From positions 1 through 12,977 of the forward strand of contig CAYVXX010000060.1 in NCBI GenBank assembly GCA_964454305.1: a DNA stretch of 12,977 nucleotides, written 5' to 3'. The notes under the pieces are model-generated. The model ran no database searches and had not been told where the DNA came from. It saw only the letters and a list, made by a program, of their open reading frames with translations. Positions 5,478 through 12,337 of this stretch are shown here, piece after piece. The translations under genes were made by a program, and so were the position numbers. The DNA comes from JAUSPI01 sp964454305. Its GTDB lineage: Bacteria > Desulfobacterota > Syntrophia > Syntrophales > JADFWA01. Every line of letters begins with the position of its first letter. The stretch's first letter is position 1.

Positions 5478-7541
5478 GTGATACAAGTATTTACAGAATC
5501 GAAGGTAGCCATTGTTGGGGGTGGGAAGGTTTGCAAGGAAATACTTAAGATCGTTTTAGGTCCCGTCTTTGGTAATGTAAAATCAAACATTTTAGGTGTC
5601 TGTGATATCGATGATAAGGCAAAAGGGTTTTTGTATGCCAAAAAGCAAGGAATTTATACAACTGATGATTACAGGGAACTTTTAAATTTTAAAGAGTTGA
5701 ACACGATTGTCGAGTTAACGGGGAATGACCGTTTTTTGCAGACCCTGAGAAAAAAGAAACCCCGTGGCATTAGATTGATAGACCATTTTGAGGCCATGTC
5801 TTTATGGGATTTCCTTCAGATAGAAGTAAAGAAAAAAACCATGGAAGAGCAGCTATGCAATGATGTCATAAAGACATATAAATTAGGGGATAAAGTCTGC
5901 GCGGGAATAAACAAAAGATTTGAACAATTCTCTGAGGAGCTTAGCGATATTGTAAGTGAGAGGACCAGACATCTTCAATCTGTAGAAAAAATGCTTGTGA
6001 GACGTGATCAAACGATTTCGCAAATTATTCAGGGAAGTACTGTTCCCACTTTTGTCATCAACGAAAACCATATTGTTACACACTGGAATAAGGCCTTAGA
6101 AAGAATGACCAATCAAAAAGCCGAAAACATCATCGGAACTAAAAATCACTGGAAGGCATTCTATTCAGAGGATAGGCCATGCATGGCAGATCTTATTGTT
6201 GATGGAATAGACAGGGATGGAATAAAGGAATTTTATGGCAATAAAGCGTCTCCATCGCTTCTTATCAAGGGGGGATATGAGGCTGAAGATTTTTTCTCCA
6301 ATATAGGGAATACTGCCAAATGGCTCTTATTTACAGCCGCACCCATCAGAGGACTTGACGGGAAGATTCGCGGTTCCATTGAAACCCTTTGGGATACCAC
6401 TGAACAGAAAGAGGCAGAACGGAAAATTGTTGAATCATACCATGACATGAGAGTATCGGAAGAAAAGTACAGGACAATGTTTGATGCTGATCCCAATCCC
6501 ATTATTATTGTTGACAGAAAAACCCTGGGCATCCTCGATGTAAATGCAACTGCCGTGGATTGTTACGGATATTCGAGGAATGAGTTCCTGGTAATGTCCT
6601 TCTCGGCTCTGGTACATCAGTCAGATAAGGAAATTGTGCAGGATTTGAAGAAGATCACTCTCAATCACTCAAAATTCTATCCCAAGAAATTGCACACAAA
6701 GAAGGGCGGAAACCTTTTTTACGTTAATCTTCATGTTCGTTCGGTTGTATTTATGGAGAGAGACTGTTTAATAGCTTCCACCCCTGATGTTACGGAAAAT
6801 GTAGAAAAAGAGAACCTTCTGGTTCAGGCCAGTAAGATGGCGACGTTAGGCACAATGGTTTCCGGTATTGCCCATGAGCTTAATCAGCCTCTCAATGTAA
6901 TTCAGGTCTGTTCTGATTATTTCATGAAAGTAATAAAAAAGAATGAAGATATCAACAGAGAAGATTTATCTACGATGGCTGAAGAGATAGAGAGAAATGT
7001 CCAGAGGGCGGATCAGGTTATAAATCATATGAGAGATTTTGTCAGACAGTCGGAGGTCAAAAGTGAGAAGATAAATATTAATGCCCCTATTCTGGATGTT
7101 TTTAAGATACTCGGTCAACAGTTGAGGGTACACAGGATAGAGGTGGAGCTGGATTTGACCAAAGATCTGCACTCAATAATTGCGAATCATAACAGATTGG
7201 AACAGGTATTTATGAATTTGGTGACTAATGCCATGGATGCACTCGATGAAAAGGACAGCCAGTGGAAAGATCAGGAACTGCGGAAGATTTTGAAAATAAG
7301 GTCTTTTGTAGAGAACGGCTGGGTAGTGGTGACGGTGTATGATAACGGAACAGGAATCCCTGAGGATATAAGAGGTAAAATTTTCGAACCTTTCTTTACA
7401 ACAAAAGAGGTGGGAAAAGGTGTAGGTCTTGGTATAAGTATCAGTTACGGTATTGTCAACGATTATAACGGTACCATCAAAGTTGAAAGTGAGGTAGGTA
7501 AAGGCACGACTTTCAAATTGTCTTTTCCCGCTGCACCGTAA
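5478..7541 (+). CDS. orphan soluble sensor histidine kinase: Rossmann-like domain, coiled coil, two PAS domains, HisKA, HATPase
   Basis: This 687-residue protein has no membrane segment and should be cytosolic. Residues 8-115 look like a nucleotide-binding Rossmann fold: a strand, then VGGGKVCKEIL (13-23), a second strand ending in an acidic residue (GVCDIDDKAKG, 40-50), and an IVELTGNDRFLQTL segment (77-90), as in NAD-binding dehydrogenase domains. A helical linker (about 115-180) leads to PAS 1 (about 180-310), which has the long insertion seen in sulfate-reducer PAS domains, and PAS 2 (about 325-440). HisKA has the phospho-acceptor H466 in GIAHELNQPLN. HATPase has its N box (572-589, N580 and N584), DNGTGI (622-627), FEPFFTT (636-642) and GKGVGLGIS (647-655). 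No response regulator is nearby. The start is GTG with GAGGAGG five bases upstream. Kinase identity is certain; NAD(P)(H) sensing is inference. Confidence 0.92.
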   Translation: MIQVFTESKVAIVGGGKVCKEILKIVLGPVFGNVKSNILGVCDIDDKAKGFLYAKKQGIYTTDDYRELLNFKELNTIVELTGNDRFLQTLRKKKPRGIRLIDHFEAMSLWDFLQIEVKKKTMEEQLCNDVIKTYKLGDKVCAGINKRFEQFSEELSDIVSERTRHLQSVEKMLVRRDQTISQIIQGSTVPTFVINENHIVTHWNKALERMTNQKAENIIGTKNHWKAFYSEDRPCMADLIVDGIDRDGIKEFYGNKASPSLLIKGGYEAEDFFSNIGNTAKWLLFTAAPIRGLDGKIRGSIETLWDTTEQKEAERKIVESYHDMRVSEEKYRTMFDADPNPIIIVDRKTLGILDVNATAVDCYGYSRNEFLVMSFSALVHQSDKEIVQDLKKITLNHSKFYPKKLHTKKGGNLFYVNLHVRSVVFMERDCLIASTPDVTENVEKENLLVQASKMATLGTMVSGIAHELNQPLNVIQVCSDYFMKVIKKNEDINREDLSTMAEEIERNVQRADQVINHMRDFVRQSEVKSEKININAPILDVFKILGQQLRVHRIEVELDLTKDLHSIIANHNRLEQVFMNLVTNAMDALDEKDSQWKDQELRKILKIRSFVENGWVVVTVYDNGTGIPEDIRGKIFEPFFTTKEVGKGVGLGISISYGIVNDYNGTIKVESEVGKGTTFKLSFPAAP

Positions 7542-7563
7542 ACTTTTCTTGAAAAAAAAGTTT
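7540..7563 (+). terminator. weak AT-rich hairpin after the kinase stop codon
   Basis: Stem AAACTTTT (7540-7547) pairs with AAAAGTTT (7556-7563) and overlaps the TAA stop. It is AT-only apart from one pair and lacks a following T-run, so termination may depend on the palindromic element just downstream. Confidence 0.25.
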
Positions 7564-7575
7564 CTTTGAAGTATT

Positions 7576-7707
7576 GATGTATTCGTAAAAAGTCTTTTTT
7601 TGTCACCCTGAATTTATTTCAGGGTCTCTAAACCTTTAAAATAATTAGATGCTGAAACGAGTTCAGGATGACAAATGGCACTTTTTGAGACTTTTTACGA
7701 AGCTGTC
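7576..7707. repeat. palindromic TIR element C (MITE-like), 132 bp
   Basis: Ends are GATGTATTCGTAAAAAGTC (7576-7594) and, reverse-complemented, GACAGCTTCGTAAAAAGTC (7689-7707). The core is the same type as element A (TGTCACCCTGAA to TTCAGGATGACA, with the CCCTGAA/TTCAGGG hairpin) and is nearly collinear with it. It fills the gap between the kinase gene and tRNA-Val, ending six bases before the mature tRNA 5' end. Confidence 0.85.
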
Positions 7708-7713
7708 AAAAAC

Positions 7714-7788
7714 GGGCGGTTAACTCAGTGGGAGAGTGCTACCTTCACACGGTAGAAGTCACTGGTTCAAATCCAGTACCGCCTACCA
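7714..7788 (+). tRNA. tRNA-Val (anticodon CAC)
   Basis: A full 75-base cloverleaf with encoded CCA can be folded. The acceptor stem is GGGCGGT (7714-7720) with ACCGCCT (7778-7784), including one G-T pair at the top. The D arm is ACTC/GAGT, the anticodon stem CTACC (7739-7743) with GGTAG (7751-7755), and the loop TTCACAC places CAC at 7746-7748, reading GUG valine codons. The T arm is ACTGG/CCAGT with loop TTCAAAT. A terminator hairpin follows at 7800-7829. Its upstream side is occupied by element C, with no obvious promoter of its own. Confidence 0.95.
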
Positions 7789-7799
7789 TGAAAATCAAG

Positions 7800-7829
7800 G
7801 GGTTACGGTTAGTCCGTTAACCCTTTTTT
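7800..7829 (+). terminator. rho-independent terminator of tRNA-Val
   Basis: Stem GGGTTACGG (7800-7808) pairs with CCGTTAACCC (7814-7823) with a single bulged A and loop TTAGT, followed by six T residues (7824-7829). It lies 11 bases after the tRNA CCA end. Confidence 0.85.
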
Positions 7830-8153
7830 CGTTTTGGTCAACCTTTGTTTACCCTTTGATTGAAGCTCCCCGCAACAAGTTGCGGGGGAATCTCCGACTG
7901 TTTAGTAAGTTAGGATTTGCTTTCTGGTAGAAAGCAAATCCGTTAACGCACTTATCCCTTTTATCGGGGGTTAGTAAGTTATAAATTAATTTCTGCCGGA
8001 AAATAATTTTGTTAACGCATTTATCCCCTTTAGTGGGACTCATCCCGTTTATCGGGGTAAGGAAAATTGTTGATTTTATTCGCTCGCTAACCCCGCCGAA
8101 AGCAGCGGGGAACGAAGTAATTCGAAGAATAATGCGCTCGCTGTTCAGTTCAA
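7830..8153. other. gene-free, hairpin-rich interval between tRNA-Val and glgP
   Basis: I see no gene here. It holds three structures: a 9-bp perfect hairpin CCCCGCAAC (7868-7876) / GTTGCGGGG (7879-7887), the 69-bp tandem repeat at 7902-8062, and a hairpin CCCCGC (8091-8096) / GCGGGG (8105-8110). The last one lies downstream of the glgP stop on the minus strand and might act as its 3' stem-loop. The motif GCTCGCT occurs twice (near 8082 and 8135). No integrase gene or second copy of the tRNA end is visible. Confidence 0.5.
7902..8062. repeat. 69-bp tandem repeat, two full units plus a partial third, each with a hairpin
   Basis: Unit 1 (7902-7970) and unit 2 (7971-8039) align end to end without gaps. 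Both begin TTAGTAAGTTA and share GTTAACGCA at the same offset (7942 and 8011). Unit 1 contains a perfect 13-bp stem, GGATTTGCTTTCT (7913-7925) with AGAAAGCAAATCC (7929-7941). Unit 2 forms the matching stem at the same position although its sequence differs. A partial third copy (8040-8062) matches the end of unit 1 at 16 of 18 positions. Confidence 0.75.
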
Positions 8154-10292
8154 TTACCGCGTTTCGGCTGAGGTAGAGCTTGCCGCAGGCAGATAAAAAC
8201 GTTCGGCATAATCTTTGACCATACGGTCCGCATTGAAGCGCCAACCGAGACTCTGAATAGAATGCTTCATCCTCTGAACCCAGCGATGCGGAATCCCATC
8301 TGCATCACTATCATAGTAGAGCGGAATAACTTCTTTCTCGAGTATTTCATAAAGATATTCGGCATCCCTCTGATACTGTACAGCCGGATCGTTGTGCATA
8401 CCGCCATGACCGATGGCAAAGCCGTTCTTACCGTCGTATGCCTCATTCCACCAACCATCGAGAACCGAAAGGTTCAAGCCTCCGTTAAGAACAACCTTTT
8501 CACCGCTTGTTCCGCAAGCTTCTAACGGTCGCCGGGGGTTGTTCAGCCAAACATCGACTCCTTGAACAAGGTGGCGGGCCACGTTGTAATCGTAGTTTTC
8601 AACGAAAACGATTCTCTTTATGTAGGCACGGTTATAGCTGTATTGGGCAATTTTCTGTAACAGCTGCTTGCCCTCGTCGTCCTTGGGATGGGCCTTCCCC
8701 GCAAAAATGATCTGGATCGGTCGACGAGTGTCTTCAACTAATTTGGCCAGGCGTTCGGGCTGAGATAAAATCAGGTCTCCTCGTTTATAGGTAGCAAACC
8801 TGCGGGCACAACCAATTGTAAGAACAGCAGGATCAAGAATCTCGTCGATTTGCTCAACTATTTCAAGATGACCCTGGCGTTCTGCCTGCAATCGCAAGCG
8901 TCGGCGGACGAAGCGAATGAGGCGCATCTTCAAACTCTGGTGTGTCTCCCACAGCTCTCCGTCATCAATTTCGGCTACTTTTCCCCAGATGTCCGGGTGC
9001 ACCATTCGCGTGGGCCAATCTTGCCCAAGGCGCGTCTCAAACAGCTGGTACATTTGGGTCGCCAGCCATGACAAAACGTGCACCCCGTTGGTAATGTGTC
9101 CGATGGGAACTTCTGCTTCAGGCCGCGTCGGCCAAAGACAATGCCACATCAGACGACTGACAGTCCCATGAATCGCCGAAACACCGTTCGCCCGGAATGA
9201 GGTCTTCAAAGCCAAAACTGTCATGCAAAAGGGTTCCGATTTGTCTTCAGTGTTTACGCGTCCCAAGGCCATAAATTCATCGTGAGATAAACCTAATTTT
9301 TCCCGGAAGATACCGAGATGCTCTTCGACCAAGTCCGGCGAGAATCTGTCATGACCGGCAGCAACAGGGGTATGGGTCGTAAAAACGGTACACAGGGACA
9401 CGCGCCGGCGAGCGCGGTGAAATGGAATCTGATCATACTCCATAATTTGGCGGATCTTTTCTAAAATGGCAAAGGCACTGTGCCCCTCGTTTAAATGCAG
9501 CACTCCGGGGGAAATCTTCAGCGCTTGCAGGATACGCGCGCCACCAATCCCCAGCAGCAGTTCCTGTCGAATACGGATTCTATCGCCGCCCCCGTAAAGT
9601 CGGGAAGTCAATTCGCGATCTTCGGCTGAGTTTCCCTCCACATTGGAATCGAGCAGCAACATATGAATCCGCCCCACCTGAAGCTGCCAGATACGGGCAT
9701 GAAGAACACCGCTTCGGGTATCAATTAGCACAACCAATGGCTGTCCGCTCGAATCCGTAACTGTTTGCAGCGGCAGCTTGCCAATGTCGAGGTTGACGTA
9801 ATCTTCTTCCTGCCAGCCATCCTTTTTCAGACGCTGGCAGAAATAACCCTGATTATATAGAAGCCCGATTCCTATCAAGGGAATTCCCAGATCAGAGGCG
9901 CTTTTAAGATGGTCGCCTGCCAGGACACCCAAACCGCCGGAGTAAATCGGCAACGATTCATGCAGGCCGAACTCGGCGGAAAAATAGGCTACCGGCCGGT
10001 TGTTCAAATTGCCGCAGTGTACGGCTCCCCATGTCATATTCTTTTCAACATACTCATTCAGCCGCCGGAAGGCAGAATTTATCCGGCTGTGGAGCACCAG
10101 TTCAGCGGCTCGTTCTTCGACTTTTTCCGGTGTGATCTGATTCATAAAAACAATCGGGTTATGATCAACCTGACGCCAGAGATGTGGGTCTAAATCAGTG
10201 AAAAGGCTAATAACCTCCGGATGCCACGTCCACCAGAGGTTTTGAGCCAGCACTCGTAAACGTTCATGAAGATGGATGTTCGAATCTGTCAT
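8154..10292 (-). CDS. glgP: alpha-glucan (glycogen/maltodextrin) phosphorylase, DUF3417-type
   Basis: This PLP-dependent cytosolic enzyme releases glucose-1-phosphate from the non-reducing ends of alpha-1,4-glucans. The 712-residue protein opens with the LAQNLWWTWHPE pattern of the DUF3417 N-terminal module. It continues with AEFG (106-109), GGLGVLAGDH (119-128), HLNEGHSAF (266-274), TTHTPVAAGHDRF (305-317), the phosphate-site motif ATYKR (500-504), and EACGTSGEK (591-599), whose Lys599 is the PLP lysine, followed by NLSVLDGWW. It belongs to the TIGR02094 branch rather than the muscle/MalP branch. The ATG at 10292 was chosen because AGGAGG lies seven bases upstream; the TTG at 10298 would sit almost on that site. 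It is transcribed alone, with no other glycogen gene beside it. Sampled lines are mostly 57-58% G+C (one is 38%), against 40-43% in the kinase gene, suggesting a different origin. Confidence 0.95.
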   Translation of the reverse strand: MTDSNIHLHERLRVLAQNLWWTWHPEVISLFTDLDPHLWRQVDHNPIVFMNQITPEKVEERAAELVLHSRINSAFRRLNEYVEKNMTWGAVHCGNLNNRPVAYFSAEFGLHESLPIYSGGLGVLAGDHLKSASDLGIPLIGIGLLYNQGYFCQRLKKDGWQEEDYVNLDIGKLPLQTVTDSSGQPLVVLIDTRSGVLHARIWQLQVGRIHMLLLDSNVEGNSAEDRELTSRLYGGGDRIRIRQELLLGIGGARILQALKISPGVLHLNEGHSAFAILEKIRQIMEYDQIPFHRARRRVSLCTVFTTHTPVAAGHDRFSPDLVEEHLGIFREKLGLSHDEFMALGRVNTEDKSEPFCMTVLALKTSFRANGVSAIHGTVSRLMWHCLWPTRPEAEVPIGHITNGVHVLSWLATQMYQLFETRLGQDWPTRMVHPDIWGKVAEIDDGELWETHQSLKMRLIRFVRRRLRLQAERQGHLEIVEQIDEILDPAVLTIGCARRFATYKRGDLILSQPERLAKLVEDTRRPIQIIFAGKAHPKDDEGKQLLQKIAQYSYNRAYIKRIVFVENYDYNVARHLVQGVDVWLNNPRRPLEACGTSGEKVVLNGGLNLSVLDGWWNEAYDGKNGFAIGHGGMHNDPAVQYQRDAEYLYEILEKEVIPLYYDSDADGIPHRWVQRMKHSIQSLGWRFNADRMVKDYAERFYLPAASSTSAETR

Positions 10293-10825
10293 CAGCAATC
10301 CTCCTTACTTCAGTCGAATGATAAAACTTGATACTTATTGAGCCTTCCCTTTATTTGTTTTGATGTGCCCTCGCAATGCCAAGCTCTATAACATTCACGC
10401 CGCATCAGCGGCGCGAACATATATTATTCAATTGAATCTACATTTGCTTCGCAAAACATGATCTAAACAGGAAAATTATCTGTGCAATTTCCATATCATT
10501 TTCATTGCATTTCAATCAATAACTTTTTTAAATATCTCAGTTTATTAGCATCTATGATTATCTACTTTTTCTTTCCCTTTTTGTTTTTGGAAAAGACAAA
10601 GTACATATTGCATTATAATTATCGTTATAGTTCCGCCTCTTTCCTCGCTTTTGAACCAGAGCCAAACTTATAAACGCATTCAACCAATTTATAACATCAA
10701 TATATTGTATTTTCCTTGACATTAACCACAACATATTGTATCAAAACTAAAAAAGTTCCTGGGGCAATCAACCGGTTATTAAAAAATAAATCTTCACTTT
10801 TTTACCGCTTAATTAAGACGAATAA
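10293..10825. other. AT-rich divergent spacer between glgP and the deacetylase
   Basis: No convincing gene is seen in these 533 bases; one sampled line is 25% G+C. It contains the glgP ribosome site (10300-10305), a hairpin CGCCGC (10398-10403) / GCGGCG (10408-10413), a perfect 12-bp palindrome ATTCAATTGAAT (10426-10437), two copies of ATATTGTAT (10702 and 10733) and a candidate promoter for the rightward genes. A 63-codon open frame near 10482 has no ribosome site and looks like chance. Confidence 0.5.
10716..10744 (+). promoter_or_regulatory. candidate promoter for the deacetylase/acyltransferase operon, flanked by direct repeats
   Basis: A perfect TTGACA (10716-10721) and TATCAA (10739-10744, 4 of 6) are 17 bp apart. 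ATATTGTAT occurs at 10702-10710 and again at 10733-10741, exactly 31 bp later. The copies lie just before the -35 and across the -10, as expected for operator half-sites on one helix face. Confidence 0.45.
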
Positions 10826-11614
10826 ATGAATAGAAGGAACTTTTTACGTAAAAGTGCCGTTTTAATGGCAGGATGTCTTCTTGAAATGAATGGTCTTTCA
10901 AAGGCTTTTGCCTTTGAAAGGGAGAAGGGGGAGTATTTTTCAAAACCCCGTATAGCCCTGATCATCGATGACATTGGAAACAGCCGCTCCCGTGCAAGAC
11001 AATTTCTGGAACTGAATGTTCCTATCACGTTCTCCATCTTGCCGCGACTTAGATATTCATATTCTCTCGCCACTGAAATTTGTAACGAAGGTCATGAGTT
11101 GATGCTTCATCAACCAATGGAACCGTACAACTCGTATCTTGATCCGGGACCCGGGGCTCTCTACGTGGGAGATGAATCAAAAACAATAAGCAGTACTATA
11201 GAGGATAATATCTCCGATGTGCCTTTTGCGATTGGTGTTAATAATCATATGGGATCAAGGTTCACCGAGTGCGAAGACGAGATAACGGAAACACTCAAGG
11301 TTTTCAAAAAGCAGAATCTCTTTTTCGTTGACAGTCGCACTTCAAATCATTCGAAGGCTCACAGAACTGCCAGAAAACTTCATATGGCCACCGCACGTAG
11401 GAACGTCTTTCTGGATAACTCACGAAATGAATCTGACATTCTTTATGAGCTTCATAAGCTTACTAAATGTGCACGTAAATATGGACATGCAGTTGGGATT
11501 GGTCACCCGTTCAGAACGACTGCAAGGGCCATCGGAGATTTTATAAAAAACTATAAAGATCCTGACGTTTCTCTCGTCCACATATCCGAAATCCTCTATA
11601 CCGGACAGGACTAA
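10826..11614 (+). CDS. divergent polysaccharide deacetylase (YibQ/DUF610 family) with Tat signal
   Basis: This 262-residue protein belongs to the divergent polysaccharide deacetylase family, a carbohydrate esterase 4-like barrel thought to act on cell-wall or surface glycans. Family landmarks are IALIIDDIG (43-51, Asp48/Asp49), ITFSILP (67-73), HELMLHQPMEP (90-100, His95), GVNNHMGSRFT (137-147), FFVDSRTS (166-173) and GIGHPF (224-229). The N-terminus, NRRNFLRKSA, is a twin-arginine motif. It is followed by a hydrophobic stretch and an AFA signal peptidase site near residue 29, so export in folded form is predicted. Cys17 in LMAGC is a poor lipobox because of Met at -3. No strong ribosome site precedes the ATG; the signal peptide supports this start. 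The acyltransferase gene follows 23 bases later. Enzymatic activity of this family is poorly established. Confidence 0.88.
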   Translation: MNRRNFLRKSAVLMAGCLLEMNGLSKAFAFEREKGEYFSKPRIALIIDDIGNSRSRARQFLELNVPITFSILPRLRYSYSLATEICNEGHELMLHQPMEPYNSYLDPGPGALYVGDESKTISSTIEDNISDVPFAIGVNNHMGSRFTECEDEITETLKVFKKQNLFFVDSRTSNHSKAHRTARKLHMATARRNVFLDNSRNESDILYELHKLTKCARKYGHAVGIGHPFRTTARAIGDFIKNYKDPDVSLVHISEILYTGQD

Positions 11615-11637
11615 TCATCGGGATACACTGAATCAAG

Positions 11638-12315
11638 ATGAGTATAAAAAAAGAAATAAAATACTTCATAATAAGGAACTTTCTGACTTTTCTTGCCTAT
11701 TATGCCCTCAGTTTATACTCAAAAACGATAAGGCTTAAGCTGGAAAATGAGGAGACGCTGAAGGAACATATAAAAAATAACGGGAGGGTATTGGTGTATA
11801 CCTGGCATCAAAGATTTTTCGGAGGTTTTTATCTTCCCAGGGAATTTAATGAATCCCCCTGCATAATGATAAGCCAGAGCAGGGATGGAGATTTTATAGC
11901 TGATGTTGTTCAACGGATCGGATGGATACCGGTACGTGGCTCAAGTTCCCGTAGAGGGAAAAAAGCGTTAGAAGAAATGATTGCCGGAATGATCGAAAAT
12001 AGCGTGGGAGGTCACGTTGTAGACGGCCCCACGGGACCGCCCCGTATCGTTAAGCCCGGTCTCGTCATTCTGGCACAGAAAACCGGAGCCCCTATCTGTC
12101 CCGTATTTATTTCTTATGAAAACCCCTGGATATTCAATAGCTGGGACAGGTTTATGGTTCCCAAACCTTTCAGCAAGGTTCTAATCCGTTTCGGTACTCT
12201 GGAATTTATCCCTGAGGATATGGATAACGAGCAGTTTGAAGCTGTTCGTCTGGGTATCGAAAGAAAAATGGCAGAAGGGTATGAAGAAGCGGATAGTTAC
12301 TGGAAGAAAAACTAA
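11638..12315 (+). CDS. DUF374 lysophospholipid/lipid A-type acyltransferase
   Basis: This 225-residue protein is a member of the DUF374 branch of the LPLAT acyltransferase superfamily. Residues 9-27 form a hydrophobic, probably membrane-associated helix. The catalytic region starts with YTWHQRF (54-60, His57), followed by SQSRDGD (79-85), VRGSSSRRG (99-107) and VVDGPTGPPRIVKPG (127-141); these correspond to acyltransferase blocks I to III. LpxJ of Helicobacter/Campylobacter, a secondary acyltransferase of lipid A, is a DUF374 protein, so a role in lipid A or envelope acylation is plausible; the acceptor here is unknown. It follows the deacetylase by 23 bases on the same strand and is likely co-transcribed, although no strong ribosome site is visible before the ATG. 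The gene ends 22 bases before the convergent carbonic anhydrase gene. Confidence 0.88.
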   Translation: MSIKKEIKYFIIRNFLTFLAYYALSLYSKTIRLKLENEETLKEHIKNNGRVLVYTWHQRFFGGFYLPREFNESPCIMISQSRDGDFIADVVQRIGWIPVRGSSSRRGKKALEEMIAGMIENSVGGHVVDGPTGPPRIVKPGLVILAQKTGAPICPVFISYENPWIFNSWDRFMVPKPFSKVLIRFGTLEFIPEDMDNEQFEAVRLGIERKMAEGYEEADSYWKKN

Positions 12316-12337
12316 CCGTATGATAACTTCCTGTTCC

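Noticed and set aside
7830..7900. attR or integrase remnant after tRNA-Val
   Set aside because: No repeat of the tRNA 3' end and no integrase-like coding sequence could be found in the window.
7902..8062. CRISPR-like array
   Set aside because: Only two full units, the conserved parts are not short repeats separated by unique spacers of constant size, and no cas gene is nearby.
7849..8244. 131-codon minus-strand frame through the repeat region
   Set aside because: It runs through hairpins and tandem repeats and overlaps the glgP 3' end in another frame; the translated repeats are a by-product.
10308..10390. Sigma-54 promoter upstream of glgP (TTGGCATTGC on the minus strand)
   Set aside because: The spacing between GG and GC elements is too short for a -24/-12 promoter, and no good -35/-10 pair was found either.
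10482..10673. 63-codon plus-strand frame in the AT-rich spacer
   Set aside because: No ribosome site, and the composition is what AT-rich non-coding DNA yields by chance.
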